A DNA stretch of 64,000 bases from Acidovorax sp. (GCA_030692685.1 JAUXZO010000025.1:16940-80939), one strand, 5' to 3'. Numbered from the stretch's first letter, positions 35,303-45,013 are shown. A program made the numbers and translations. The notes: a model not told the origin generated them from the letters alone.

Positions 35303-36043
35303 ATGGACCGCATCATCTACACCTCCATGACGGGCGCAAACGCGGCCGCCCACCGGCAGGCCGTGCTGTCCAACAATCTGGCCAACGTGTCTACCAACGG
35401 GTTCAGGGCGGAGATGTCCACCTTCCGTTCGGTGCCGCTGCAGGGCGACGGCGCCAAGACGCGCGTGTTTGCGCTGGAAGCCACGTCCGGCCACGTGAAC
35501 ACATCGGGCCCGGTGCAGCGCACGGGGCGCAACCTGGACGCCATGGCCATGGGCAGCGCGTGGTTTGCGGTGCAGGGCCTGGACGGTACCGAGGCCTACA
35601 CCCGCGCCGGTATTTTTGAAGTCTCGGCCCAGGGCCAGATGCTCACGCCCACCGGCTTGCCTGTTCTTTCAGACGGCGGCGCGCCGATTGACGTGCCACC
35701 GGGCGCCGAGATCAGCCTGGGCTCTGACGGCACCGTGACCGCCAAGGCAGCAGGCCAGCCCGCGCAGGCCATTGGGCGTCTGAAGCTGGCAACGCCCCAG
35801 CCGGAAGACCCGCTCAAGCGCGGTGACGACGGGCTGTTTCGCACCGTGTCGGGCGACCCCATTGCCAATGATGCGAATGCCCGCATGCTGGCCGGCGCCA
35901 TCGAAGGCTCCAACGTGAACCCGGTGGAGTGCATGGTGGGCATGATCGCCGCCTCGCGCCAGTTCGAGCAGCAGATCAAGCTGCTGCAGACCGCCGAAAC
36001 CAACGACAAGACCGCCAGCCAGTTGCTGAGCATGAACGGCTGA
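35303..36043 (+). CDS. flgF: FlgF, proximal rod protein
   Basis: 246 aa. MDRIIYTSMTGANAAAHRQAVLSNNLANVSTNGFRAEM is the FlgF N-terminal signature. NVNPVECMVGMIAASRQFEQQIKLLQTAE forms the C-terminal helix. Normal length; between flgE and flgG. Confidence 0.97.
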   Translation: MDRIIYTSMTGANAAAHRQAVLSNNLANVSTNGFRAEMSTFRSVPLQGDGAKTRVFALEATSGHVNTSGPVQRTGRNLDAMAMGSAWFAVQGLDGTEAYTRAGIFEVSAQGQMLTPTGLPVLSDGGAPIDVPPGAEISLGSDGTVTAKAAGQPAQAIGRLKLATPQPEDPLKRGDDGLFRTVSGDPIANDANARMLAGAIEGSNVNPVECMVGMIAASRQFEQQIKLLQTAETNDKTASQLLSMNG

Positions 36044-36081
36044 TGCTGCACCCCCCTGCCGCAACGCCATAAGGAAGCACC

Positions 36082-36864
36082 ATGATCAACTCCCTCTGGA
36101 TCGCCAAGACCGGCATGTCTGCCCAGCAGACCCAGCTTGACGTCATCTCGCACAACCTGGCCAACGTCTCCACCACCGGCTACAAGCGCAACAGCGCGGT
36201 GTTCGAAGACCTGATCTACCAAAACCTGCGCCAGGTGGGTGCCAACAACGACGAACAAAACCAGTTGCCTACCGGCCTGCACCTGGGCCTGGGTGTGCGC
36301 ACCGTGGCCACCAGCCGCAGCTTTGCGCAAGGCAGCCTGCAGGAGTCGAAGAACAGCCTGGACGTGGCCATCAATGGCAACGGCTTTTTTGAAGTCACGA
36401 TGCCGGACGGCACCATTGGCTACACCCGCGATGGTTCGTTCCAGGTGGACTCGCAAGGGCGGCTGGTTAACTCCAGCGGCTTGCCGGTGGCCAACGGCAT
36501 CACGGTGCCCCCCAACGCCACCAGCATCAGCATCAGCACCGAAGGCGCGGTGTCGGCCATCGTGCCGGGCAACACGCAGCCCCAGCCGCTGGGCAACATC
36601 GCTATGTCCAACTTCATCAACAGCGCCGGGCTGGAGCCCATCGGCCAGAACCTGTTCAAGGAATCGGCCGCGTCGGGCCAGCCCCAGCAGGGCACACCGG
36701 GCACCAACGGCCTGGGTATCGTGCGCCAGGGTTTTCTGGAGTCGTCCAACGTGAACGTGGTGGAAGAGCTGGTGACCATGATCCAGACCCAGCGCGCCTA
36801 CGAGATGAACTCCAAGGCCATCCAGACTTCGGACCAGATGCTGGCCAAACTGGCACAGCTGTGA
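36082..36864 (+). CDS. flgG: FlgG, distal rod protein
   Basis: 260 aa, the family standard. MINSLWIAKTGMSAQQTQLDVISHNLANVSTTGYKRNSAVFEDLIYQ at the start and ESSNVNVVEELVTMIQTQRAYEMNSKAIQTSDQML at the end are diagnostic. Forms the distal rod through the P and L rings. Confidence 0.98.
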   Translation: MINSLWIAKTGMSAQQTQLDVISHNLANVSTTGYKRNSAVFEDLIYQNLRQVGANNDEQNQLPTGLHLGLGVRTVATSRSFAQGSLQESKNSLDVAINGNGFFEVTMPDGTIGYTRDGSFQVDSQGRLVNSSGLPVANGITVPPNATSISISTEGAVSAIVPGNTQPQPLGNIAMSNFINSAGLEPIGQNLFKESAASGQPQQGTPGTNGLGIVRQGFLESSNVNVVEELVTMIQTQRAYEMNSKAIQTSDQMLAKLAQL

Positions 36865-36886
36865 TCCCTACCAAAGGACGCACCCC

Positions 36887-37609
36887 ATGACCAAGTACCC
36901 ACTCCTTATCGTGGCTCCCGCCATCGCTCATCGTGTGCGCTCGGGGTTTGCGGCTGTAGGCGCCATCGTGCTGTGCGCAGGCTGTGCCAGCCTGTCCCCG
37001 CCACCGCCGGTTGACATCCTGCCCACCGCACCACCACCGCTGGCTGCGGTCAGCCGCACGCCACCGCCGGTAACCGGCGGGTTGTTTCATACCGCCAGCT
37101 ACCGACCCGGGTTCGAAGACCGCCGTGCACGGCTGGTGGGCGACAGCGTGACGATCCAGATCGTCGAGAACGTGACGGCGAGCCAAACATCTTCCTCCAC
37201 GGTAGATCGAACGTCCGAACTTTCTGCCGGCGTCACGGCCCTGCCGTTTGCCAAGCAGACCTTTGTCGACAAGCTGGGCGTAGGCGCGAATTCGGGCAAC
37301 ACCTTTGCGGGCAAGGGCGGGACCCAAAGCGCCAATACCTTCCAGGGCTCCATCACCGCGACCGTCATCGACGTGCTGCCCAACGGGCATCTGATCGTCG
37401 CGGGCGAGAAGCAGATCGGCGTAAACCAGAACGTGGATGTGCTGCGTTTCTCGGGCACTATCGACCCGCGCGCTTTGCAGCCGAACAGCATCATCAACTC
37501 CACCCAGGTGGCGAATGTTCGCGTCGAGTCGCGCGGGCGCGGCGCCCAAAACGAGGCGCAGGTGATGGGCTGGGCCGGCCGCTTCTTCAACTCGATCACG
37601 CCGTTCTAG
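36887..37609 (+). CDS. flgH: FlgH, L-ring lipoprotein
   Basis: 240 aa. Outer-membrane L-ring. The N-terminal signal ends in the lipobox LCAGC (Cys near residue 32), followed by a Pro-rich segment. Family segments RRARLVGDSVTIQIVENVTASQ, NTFQGSITATVIDVLPNGHLIVAGEKQIGVN and the C-terminal AQVMGWAGRFFNSITPF are clear. AAAGGA precedes the ATG. Confidence 0.96.
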   Translation: MTKYPLLIVAPAIAHRVRSGFAAVGAIVLCAGCASLSPPPPVDILPTAPPPLAAVSRTPPPVTGGLFHTASYRPGFEDRRARLVGDSVTIQIVENVTASQTSSSTVDRTSELSAGVTALPFAKQTFVDKLGVGANSGNTFAGKGGTQSANTFQGSITATVIDVLPNGHLIVAGEKQIGVNQNVDVLRFSGTIDPRALQPNSIINSTQVANVRVESRGRGAQNEAQVMGWAGRFFNSITPF

Positions 37610-37700
37610 ACGCACCCCTGAGTCGCTTCGCGCCTTCCCCCGAGGGGGACGCCGCCAGCGCGGCGGCCGCTCGCTTTGGCCCGCGCCAGTTTTGACCACC
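37610..37700 (+). repeat. Structured 3'-end repeat, family B (copy B2, after flgH)
   Basis: Starts at the base after the flgH TAG: CGCACCCCTGAGTCGCTTCG, then a CCCCC/GGGGG hairpin. The right half is shortened and diverged (CCAGCGCGGCGGCCGCTCG) compared with the other copies. Confidence 0.8.
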
Positions 37701-37735
37701 ATGGCGCTCTCCGTGGCCCCGAGGTCAGCCCCTGA

Positions 37736-37800
37736 AAACTATGATATTTATAGCTACTAGCGCTTATCCAATAAGCGCTAGAGCCTATTTAGACTCATAT
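37736..37800. repeat. Dispersed palindromic repeat, family A (copy A6)
   Basis: TATAGCTACTAGCGCTTATC then CAATAAGCGCTAGAGCC: perfect CTAGCGCTTAT/ATAAGCGCTAG palindrome, the best-preserved copy in the window. Together with the family-B copy it fills the flgH-flgI gap of about 325 nt; no gene is seen there. Confidence 0.92.
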
Positions 37801-37934
37801 TTTCGTCTATTTGTGCGCCTCTAAGCAGGCGCCGCACTTGCGGTTTCTCCGCGCAAAACGAGTGCCCCAATAGGCCGGTGAACCCGCTTCTTTTTGGGTT
37901 TTAGTTCTTGCCATGGCCTTCCACAATGGATGCC

Positions 37935-39077
37935 ATGAAAGCCTTGTCCCATTCCCTCTTGCAACGCCCTGTGCGTGCGCTGTGGCTGCTGTTGGCCGTG
38001 GTGGCCGGCATTGCGGCCGCCCCCGCACACGCCTTGCGCATCAAGGAAATCGCGGCGGTACAAGGCGTTCGCAGCAACCAGTTGACTGGCTATGGCTTGG
38101 TGGTGGGCCTTGACGGCACGGGTGACCAGACCACCCAAATGCCCTACACCACGCAGGCCATGACCAACTACCTGCAGCAGATGGGCATCAGCCTGCCGCC
38201 CAGCGCCGCCGGGCAGCTGCAGCTCAAGAACGTGGCGGCCGTGATCGTCACGGCTCAACTGCCCGCATTTGCACAGCCGGGCCAGATGATCGATGTGAAC
38301 GTGTCGTCAATGGGCAATGCCAAGTCGCTCAAGGGAGGCACGCTGATCGTGACCCCAATGCGGGGTGCCGATGGAGAAATTTACGCGCTGGCCCAAGGCA
38401 ATATGGTGGTCGGCGGGGCCGGGGCCTCTTCGGGCGGCAGCAAGGTGCAGATCAACCACCTCAGCGCAGGGCGCATTCCGCAGGGCGCGCAGGTGGAGCG
38501 TGCTGTTCCGACCCCGCTCAATGAGGGCGAAACCATCACCCTGGGGCTGAACTCCTCCGATTTCCAGACGGCCCGACGCGTCGCCCAGGCCATCAACGGC
38601 AAGCTGGGCAGCGGCCTGGCTACCGCGCTCGACGGCCGGACGGTGCAGGTGCGCGCCCCGCTGGATCCGGGTGCGCGGGTCGGCTTTATTGCAGATCTGG
38701 AAGAGCTGCCACTGGAAGCCTCCACGCCGTCGGCCAAGGTGGTGATCAATGCACGCACCGGCTCGGTGGTGCTGAACCAGGCCGTGACGCTTGGGCCCTG
38801 CGCCATTGCCCACGGCAACCTGTCCATCACCATCCGCGCGACCCCGGTCATCAGCCAGCCCAACCCGCTCTCGCAAGGGCAGACGGTGGTTACCCAGCAA
38901 AGCGACATCACCATCAACCAGGAGCCGGGCAACATCATTCAGATGCCGCCCTCACCGCAACTGGCCGATGTGGTGCGCGCCCTGAACTCGCTGGGCGCCA
39001 CGCCGGGCGACCTGCTGTCGATCCTGCAGGCCATCAAGGCGGCAGGCGCGCTCAATGCAGAGCTGGAAGTGATTTGA
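37935..39077 (+). CDS. flgI: FlgI, P-ring protein
   Basis: 380 aa from ATG 37935 (MKALSHSLLQRPVRALWLLL); ATG 37926 is equally possible, neither with a strong SD. Sec signal peptide ends at PAHA-LRIKEIA. The mature protein starts with the FlgI signature RIKEIAAVQGVRSNQLTGYGLVVGLDGTGDQ. C-terminal LADVVRALNSLGATPGDLLSILQAIKAAGAL is conserved. Forms the periplasmic P ring with help from FlgA. Confidence 0.96.
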   Translation: MKALSHSLLQRPVRALWLLLAVVAGIAAAPAHALRIKEIAAVQGVRSNQLTGYGLVVGLDGTGDQTTQMPYTTQAMTNYLQQMGISLPPSAAGQLQLKNVAAVIVTAQLPAFAQPGQMIDVNVSSMGNAKSLKGGTLIVTPMRGADGEIYALAQGNMVVGGAGASSGGSKVQINHLSAGRIPQGAQVERAVPTPLNEGETITLGLNSSDFQTARRVAQAINGKLGSGLATALDGRTVQVRAPLDPGARVGFIADLEELPLEASTPSAKVVINARTGSVVLNQAVTLGPCAIAHGNLSITIRATPVISQPNPLSQGQTVVTQQSDITINQEPGNIIQMPPSPQLADVVRALNSLGATPGDLLSILQAIKAAGALNAELEVI

Positions 39078-39079
39078 TG

Positions 39080-39213
39080 AAGCACCCCCTGAGTCGCTTC
39101 GCGCCTTCCCCCTCTCCTGCGGGAGGGGAACGCACCCAGTGGCCTGGCAAAGCCAGTTCCACGGGTGCACTGGCCTGGGCCGCGCCAGATTCACGGCCTG
39201 TGGGTCTCCCAAC
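39080..39213 (+). repeat. Structured 3'-end repeat, family B (copy B3, after flgI)
   Basis: Begins 2 nt after the flgI stop: GCACCCCCTGAGTCGCTTCG. It contains a CCCCTCTC/GGGAGGGG hairpin and the stem GCACCCAGTGG ... CCACGGGTGC enclosing CTGGC-AAA-GCCAG. Occupies most of the flgI-flgJ gap. Confidence 0.88.
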
Positions 39214-39228
39214 GCAAGAGGTTTGACC

Positions 39229-40146
39229 ATGTCCCTCTCCCTGCCCTCGTCGTCTACCACCACCAGCACTTCCAATGCGCTGGCGGTGGACATCCGCTCG
39301 CTCAATGCCCTCAAATACGAGGCGGGCACGGCCAGCAGCGCGCAGGTCACCCGCGAGGCGGCCAAGCAGTTTGAATCGCTGTTCATGCGCGAGCTGATCA
39401 AAAGCATGCGCGAAGCCACCAAGAAGTCCGGCCTGATGGACAGCGGCCAGGCTGACCTGGGACAGGACCTGCTCGACCAGCAGTTGTCGGTCAGCATGTC
39501 GGGCATGCGGGGCGGTTTGTCTGAAGCCATTGCCCGCCAGTTGTCGCGCCAGATGGGGGGCGCGCAGGACGCAGAGTTCGCCGTGCCCTCCACGCTGAGC
39601 CTGCAACGGTTCGCCCCTCGCACGGCCACGCCCGACAACCTGCCCGATACCACAGCCCCCGTACCAAAAGGCCGCGACGGCTTTGTGCAGCACCTCTCTG
39701 GCACCGCAGAGCGCGTGTCCAAAGAAAGCGGCATTCCCGCCACCTTCATGCTGGGCCAGGCCGGGCACGAAACAGGCTGGGGCAAGAGCGAGATCCGCAA
39801 CAAGGACGGCTCCACCTCGTACAACCTGTTCGGCATCAAGGCCACCAAGGGGTGGACCGGCAAGGTGGCAGAAATCACCACCACCGAGTTCATCAATGGC
39901 AAGGCCCAGAAGGTGACAGCCAAGTTCCGCGCCTACGACTCGTACGAAGACTCCTTCCGCGACTACGCCAAGCTCATCACAGAAAGCCCGCGCTACGAAA
40001 AAGCCGAATCTGTCGCCCAGTCTGGCTCGGCCATGGCCTATGCCTCCGCGCTGCAAAAGGCGGGCTACGCCACCGACCCCGAATATGCCAAGAAGCTCAG
40101 TGGCGCCATCAACAGCGTGCTGCGCACTCAGCGCGCCCAAGCATGA
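39229..40146 (+). CDS. flgJ: FlgJ, rod cap / peptidoglycan hydrolase
   Basis: 305 aa from ATG 39229 (MSLSLPSSSTTTSTS); the frame is open 30 codons upstream through the family-B repeat, which is not coding. N-terminal rod-chaperone domain: REAAKQFESLFMRELIKSMREAT (residues ~45-67). C-terminal beta-N-acetylglucosaminidase domain: GIPATFMLGQAGHETGWGKSEIR with the catalytic Glu (about residue 184), then YNLFGIKATKGW and FRAYDSYEDSFRDYAKLI. It opens the peptidoglycan for the rod. Confidence 0.96.
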   Translation: MSLSLPSSSTTTSTSNALAVDIRSLNALKYEAGTASSAQVTREAAKQFESLFMRELIKSMREATKKSGLMDSGQADLGQDLLDQQLSVSMSGMRGGLSEAIARQLSRQMGGAQDAEFAVPSTLSLQRFAPRTATPDNLPDTTAPVPKGRDGFVQHLSGTAERVSKESGIPATFMLGQAGHETGWGKSEIRNKDGSTSYNLFGIKATKGWTGKVAEITTTEFINGKAQKVTAKFRAYDSYEDSFRDYAKLITESPRYEKAESVAQSGSAMAYASALQKAGYATDPEYAKKLSGAINSVLRTQRAQA

Positions 40147-40258
40147 TGACCCCCCTGAGTCGCTTTCGCGCCTTCCCCCCAAGGGGGGACGCACTCTGTG
40201 GCCTGGCAGAGCCAGTTCCACGTGTGCGCTGGCATGGGGCGCGCCGGTTTCGGCGAGT
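40147..40258 (+). repeat. Structured 3'-end repeat, family B (copy B4, after flgJ)
   Basis: Starts directly after the flgJ TGA with TGACCCCCCTGAGTCGCTTT. CCCCCC/GGGGGG hairpin, then GTGGCCTGGCAGAGCCAGTTCCAC. Fills the flgJ-flgK gap together with the flgK ribosome site (AAAGGTAAG). Confidence 0.88.
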
Positions 40259-40297
40259 GAGGTACTGCGCTGGGCGTTCTACCCTGAAAGGTAAGCC

Positions 40298-42274
40298 ATG
40301 AGCCTGCTCAGCGTCGGCGCCCGCGCCCTTCTGGCCAACCAGGTGGCCCTGCAGACTGCGGGGCACAACATTGCCAACGTCAACACTGCGGGCTATTCAC
40401 GCCAGACGGTGGTGCTGCAGACCGTGCAGGGCCAGTTCACGGGCGGCGGCTACATCGGCCAGGGCGTGGATGTGCAAACTATTTTGCGCAACCAGAGCGA
40501 GCTGCTCACGCGCCAGTCGGCCACGGCGGGTTCGGTGCAGGCAGCGGACATCGTTCGCGCAGAACGCCTCAAGCAATTGCAAGAGGTGTTCAGCGGCGGT
40601 ACCTCCGGTCTGGGCGCGGCCATCAATGACATGATGAATGCGTTCTCGGACGTGGTGAGCGCCCCCACCGACATCACCGCCCGTACCGTGGTGCTGACAC
40701 GCATGGACGAAACCGCTGCACGCATGCGTTCGGCGGCAGACCGTCTCAACGAGATCCAGTACACCGTGACGGAGCAGTTGCAAAGCAGCGCCACCGCCAT
40801 CAACAGCTTGGCCACGCAGATGGCCGGCATCAACGAGCAGATCGCCCGTGCCAAAGGCAATGGACAGACGCCCAACGACCTGCTGGACCAGCGCGACCAG
40901 GTCATCCGCGACATCAATCAGTACGTTCAGACCACTCAGATTCCCGCCGATGACGGAACGATAGGCCTGTTCGTGGCAGGTAGCCAGCCGCTGGTGCTGG
41001 GCACTACCGCCACGCAGCTGTCGGTGGGCGATGCGACGGCATTTCCGGGCAGCGGTCAGCTCAAGCTGTTCTTCAACCGCCCGGGCGCAACACCCATTGA
41101 GCTGGACGAGAACGTTTTGGGCGGGGGCACGGTGTCGGGCCTGCTGCGCTTTAACAACACCGATCTGGCCGAAGGGCGCAACCTGTTGGGTCGCATGGCG
41201 ATGGCCATCGGCATGACGATGAATGACCAGCAGAACCTGGGGCTCACGCTGGATGGTGCGCTGGGCAAGGACCTGTTCTCGGTTCCCACCAGCATGCCGG
41301 GTTACACCAACGGCGCGGGGGTGGGCACCGTCGCTTTCTCCAACCCCACCCAGTTTGCAGCGTCCGACTATGAAATCCGGTTCACCACCGGCACCGCTGG
41401 CCAGGTCGTGCGCCTGTCCGACGGCAAGGCCACCGCGTTTACTAACCCGGCCAACCTGGCCACACTGAACATTGACGGGCTGACCTTCAACCTGACCACA
41501 CCCGGCGCGCCCGGCGAGCGGATGCTGTTCAAGCCGTTCAGCACAGCAGCGGCCAACATGCAGGCGCTGGTGTATTCACCGCGCGATCTGGCGGCAGCCA
41601 ATCCGGTCAACGCGGCCATGGGCACGTCCAACGGCGGCACGCTGCAACTGTCGAGCCTGAAGGCCACGGGTCTTCCCAATCCACCCGGGCTGGTGTTGCC
41701 ACCCAATGCCAACCCTGCGGCATTGCCTCCCATCCTGGGCGGCATCCAGTTGCAGTTCACGGCGGGCCCGCCCACTACGTACAACGTGCTGAACCGTGGC
41801 ACAGCCCCACCCACAACGGTTGCCACCGCTCAGCCCTACACGCCCGGAGCGCCCATTTCCATCAACGGCTGGGAAATCAAGCTGCAGGGTAGCCCCAACA
41901 CGGGCGATACGGTGGTCATTGGCAACGCATCAGACCCGCAATACGGCGACACATTTACGCGCAACTCTGGCAACGCCAGCGCGCTGCTGGGCCTGCGCGA
42001 TGTGAAGATGTTTGACGAGTCCACCCTCAGTGACGGCTACGCGGGTGCTATGGCCCAGGTGGGCACACGCACCCAAAGCTCGCTGTTTGCTGCAGAACTC
42101 TCGACCACCATTGCGGCCAATCTGGAGCGGGACCGCACCGCCATTTCAGGCGTGAATCTGGACGAAGAGGCTGCCAAGTTGATCCAATACCAGCAGGCCT
42201 ACCAGGCGTCGGCCAAAATGATCCAGATCGCACAGAGCATTTTTGATTCGCTCATCCAGGGCATTGGCCGCTGA
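40298..42274 (+). CDS. flgK: FlgK, hook-filament junction protein 1 (HAP1)
   Basis: 658 aa. N-terminus SLLSVGARALLANQVALQTAGHNIANVNTAGYSRQTVVL is the FlgK signature. C-terminus SGVNLDEEAAKLIQYQQAYQASAKMIQIAQSIFDSLIQGI is the FlgK/rod-hook C-terminal helix. The central region is enlarged with Ala/Thr/Pro-rich exposed segments. AAAGG precedes ATG. Joined to flgL with a 20-nt gap. Confidence 0.97.
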   Translation: MSLLSVGARALLANQVALQTAGHNIANVNTAGYSRQTVVLQTVQGQFTGGGYIGQGVDVQTILRNQSELLTRQSATAGSVQAADIVRAERLKQLQEVFSGGTSGLGAAINDMMNAFSDVVSAPTDITARTVVLTRMDETAARMRSAADRLNEIQYTVTEQLQSSATAINSLATQMAGINEQIARAKGNGQTPNDLLDQRDQVIRDINQYVQTTQIPADDGTIGLFVAGSQPLVLGTTATQLSVGDATAFPGSGQLKLFFNRPGATPIELDENVLGGGTVSGLLRFNNTDLAEGRNLLGRMAMAIGMTMNDQQNLGLTLDGALGKDLFSVPTSMPGYTNGAGVGTVAFSNPTQFAASDYEIRFTTGTAGQVVRLSDGKATAFTNPANLATLNIDGLTFNLTTPGAPGERMLFKPFSTAAANMQALVYSPRDLAAANPVNAAMGTSNGGTLQLSSLKATGLPNPPGLVLPPNANPAALPPILGGIQLQFTAGPPTTYNVLNRGTAPPTTVATAQPYTPGAPISINGWEIKLQGSPNTGDTVVIGNASDPQYGDTFTRNSGNASALLGLRDVKMFDESTLSDGYAGAMAQVGTRTQSSLFAAELSTTIAANLERDRTAISGVNLDEEAAKLIQYQQAYQASAKMIQIAQSIFDSLIQGIGR

Positions 42275-42294
42275 CCGCCGCACAGGAGATTGAC

Positions 42295-43548
42295 ATGAGC
42301 AACAACTTCTACCGCCTTGGCACGGCCAACATGTACGACAACGCCCTGCGCAACCTGGGCTCGCGGCAAACCAGTTTGTCCAACCTGCAGGAGAACCTCA
42401 CGTCCGGCAAACGCGTGGTGCGCGCCAGCGACGACCCCGTCTCTGCCGCTCAGGCCGAGCGTTCTATCAACCGCCTGGCCCGCATCCAGACAGAACAACG
42501 TGCGCTGGAAACCCAACGCAACGCGATCGCCCAGGCCGAATCTGCGCTGGGTGATGCCATCGGACTGGTACAGAATTTTCGGGAGCTGACCGTGAGTGCG
42601 GGCAGTGCCACCCTCACCACCAATGACCGCGCCACCATTGCCAACCAGCTGCAGGGCCTGCGCGAGCAGATTCTGGAAGTGGCCAACCGCAAGGACACCA
42701 ATGGCGTGCCGCTGCTGGGTGCATTGGGCAGCGCGCTGACGCCGTTTCTGGGCCCGTTGACCAGCGCACCCGATTACAGCTTTGCGGGGCTGCCCGGCCA
42801 GACGGCAAGCACGGGAGTGGCTATTCCGGGCACGCTGGACGGAGACTCCGCATTCATGTTCGATCCCCAGCGCGACGGGGTTTACTACGCGGGGGTCAGC
42901 GCGGTCCCGAACGACCGGCAGCTCACGACCACCGCGGTCACGCCAGTGGACAAAAGCCTGATCACCGGCGACAACTACACCATCACCTTCAGCGCCGTGG
43001 GACCGGGCGCCACGGTGGGCACCAGCACGGCGACTTACACGCTGACAAACACGACCACTGGCGCTGTCTCGGCCCCGGTCACGGTGCCCGACTATCCCTC
43101 GGACAAGCCGGTCACCATTGCGGTGGCCGACATTCCCGGCCTCAGCTTCAACATCACCGGCAAGCCGGCCAATGGCGACACCATCACGATGCAGCCAGCC
43201 CCCAGCATGTTCAGCACACTGGACAGCGCCATCCGCGACATCCGCAGCGCGCCCAACAGCAATGCCGCCATCCAGGCGGTGGGGCAGGCTCTGGGCAACA
43301 TGGACATCGGCCTGGAGCGCCTGCACAACATGCGGGGCTACGCGGGCGAGCTGCTCAACCGTGCAGACCGCATTACGGGCGACCAGGGAAAGCGGTCGGT
43401 GCAGCTCGAAGGGGACCGTTCCCGTGCCGAAGATCTCGATATGATCCAAGGCATTTCGGACTTTCAGAACCAGCAGGTGGGTTACGAGGCCGCCCTCAAG
43501 TCCTACGCCATGGTCCAGAAACTGTCCCTGTTCAATTTCATTGGTTAG
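42295..43548 (+). CDS. flgL: FlgL, hook-filament junction protein 3 (HAP3)
   Basis: 417 aa. Flagellin-like N-terminus (FYRLGTANMYDNALRNLGSRQTSLSNLQENLTSGKRVVRASDDP) with the FlgL-specific RASDDPVSAAQAERS. C-terminal helix EDLDMIQGISDFQNQQVGYEAALKSYAMVQKLSLFNFI. GGAG lies ahead of ATG. Last structural gene of the rod/hook series. Confidence 0.97.
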   Translation: MSNNFYRLGTANMYDNALRNLGSRQTSLSNLQENLTSGKRVVRASDDPVSAAQAERSINRLARIQTEQRALETQRNAIAQAESALGDAIGLVQNFRELTVSAGSATLTTNDRATIANQLQGLREQILEVANRKDTNGVPLLGALGSALTPFLGPLTSAPDYSFAGLPGQTASTGVAIPGTLDGDSAFMFDPQRDGVYYAGVSAVPNDRQLTTTAVTPVDKSLITGDNYTITFSAVGPGATVGTSTATYTLTNTTTGAVSAPVTVPDYPSDKPVTIAVADIPGLSFNITGKPANGDTITMQPAPSMFSTLDSAIRDIRSAPNSNAAIQAVGQALGNMDIGLERLHNMRGYAGELLNRADRITGDQGKRSVQLEGDRSRAEDLDMIQGISDFQNQQVGYEAALKSYAMVQKLSLFNFIG

Positions 43549-43614
43549 GACCTGCTTGCAGGGCGCAAGAGACACCGCCCGGAAGCAGGCCACCGTTACA
43601 TTGCCTGAGAGCAC

Positions 43615-44844
43615 ATGGTCCAATCCGTTCTTGGCAGCCTCATTCTGGGCTACCGCCCACTGTGGAACCGCGCCCGCAAGCTGGCCGCCATCCAGCTCTA
43701 CGCCCACAACGAAACGTCGGCCGTGGTCGATGGCTCGCACCTGCTGCGCACCCTTCAGGAGCTTTGGTCAGCCAGTTCACCTCCCCTGCTGATTTCGTCC
43801 CAGACGCGGCAGCTGCTGTGCGACCTGCTCGAACACGCACCGCGTGGCGCACCGTGGATCGAAGTGCGGGGCGAGTGGTTGTCCGACTCCACCATCTATG
43901 CACTGGTCAAGACAGCCCACCAGCGGGGTCTCAAGCTGGTCTGGCGGGGTGACATTGGCAAGCTGCCCGAAGCCAGCATTGCCCGCTGCTTCGACAACAG
44001 CCTGCTGACCCTGCGCCCCGAAGACGCGGTGGCCGCCCTGAAGGCCTCTCCCGCCCGACCTGGCGCCCCCCCACAAGCCGAGCGTGCCGCAAGTCCGGTA
44101 CTGGCGGGGCAGATGTACGAAGGCATTGCCAGCCGCGCGCTGATGGAGCACTGCCTGGACCAAAGCAACGCGCTGGCTCTGGCCGGATGGCCGACGGAAG
44201 ACGTGCTGTACAGCATGCGCCACACCCCCCAGCAACCGTCACATGCGGTCATCTTCAAACTGATGAAAGCCATCGACGCCGAGCAGTCGCTGGAGACCTT
44301 TGAAGCCATCATGGGCGAAGACCCGCTGCTGGCGTACCGCTTCATGGTCTACACCAACTCGGCGGCGCTGGGCCTGCGCACAGGCATCGACTCGCTGCGC
44401 CGGGGGCTGGTGATGATGGGGTATGGCTCCATCAAGCGCTGGTTGTCTGACCAGCTGCCCCACGCCAGCACTGACCCCAACTTGCAGCCGGTGCGCGACA
44501 CCATGGTGATGCGCGCCAACCTCACCGCCCACCTGCTGGATGCGGGTATAGAAAACGACCTGCGCCGGGAGATCTACCTGTGTGGCCTGGTATCGCAACT
44601 CGACGAGTTGATGGGCGAGCCACTGGGCACCATCCTGCGCCGCCTGCCCCTGTCAGAGCGCATTTACGACGCCACTGTGCTGGGCACCGGGCCCTATGCC
44701 AGTGGCCTGCAGATGGCTTGTGCGCTGGAAACCGACGACGCCAGCGCCATCCGGCAGCTGTGCGAAACGCACGAGATGGACCTGGAAGAGGTCAACCGCG
44801 CACTGCTGCGCGTGCTGGCAGACCTGGAAGTGGAGCGCAAGTAA
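43615..44844 (+). CDS. HDOD-domain protein with degenerate EAL-like N-terminus (YuxH-type)
   Basis: 409 aa. The N-terminal ~150 residues resemble a decayed EAL fold (LGYRPLWNRARKLAAIQLYA at the start); no EAL/EXLXR motif is visible, so c-di-GMP hydrolysis is unlikely. A Pro/Ala linker follows, then an HDOD domain (residues ~195-390) with ALALAGWPTEDVLYSMRHTPQQ and DPLLAYRFMVYTNSAALGLRTGIDSLRRGLVMMGY. HDOD proteins are signalling adaptors. It lies 66 nt after flgL on the same strand, suggesting a regulatory role in motility (inference). Confidence 0.8.
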   Translation: MVQSVLGSLILGYRPLWNRARKLAAIQLYAHNETSAVVDGSHLLRTLQELWSASSPPLLISSQTRQLLCDLLEHAPRGAPWIEVRGEWLSDSTIYALVKTAHQRGLKLVWRGDIGKLPEASIARCFDNSLLTLRPEDAVAALKASPARPGAPPQAERAASPVLAGQMYEGIASRALMEHCLDQSNALALAGWPTEDVLYSMRHTPQQPSHAVIFKLMKAIDAEQSLETFEAIMGEDPLLAYRFMVYTNSAALGLRTGIDSLRRGLVMMGYGSIKRWLSDQLPHASTDPNLQPVRDTMVMRANLTAHLLDAGIENDLRREIYLCGLVSQLDELMGEPLGTILRRLPLSERIYDATVLGTGPYASGLQMACALETDDASAIRQLCETHEMDLEEVNRALLRVLADLEVERK

Positions 44845-44973
44845 GCTCCCTGAGCCGCTACGCGCCTTCCCCCTGAGGGTGACGCCACCAGCGGCTGGCA
44901 GAGCCAGTTCCGCGGTGGCGGTGGCGGTGGCACTGGCCTGGGCCGCGCCAGATTTTGCCGGTGCGCGCCTGTG
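44845..44973 (+). repeat. Structured 3'-end repeat, family B (copy B5, after the HDOD gene)
   Basis: Starts at the base after the TAA: GCTCCCTGAGCCGCTACGCG. Later GGCTGGCAGAGCCAGTTCCG and a GGTGGC trinucleotide-pair run (GGTGGCGGTGGCGGTGGC, 44923-44940). Confidence 0.85.
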
Positions 44974-45013
44974 AGGCCCCTCTTACTTATTTGATACGGC
45001 ATCCATCAAATTG

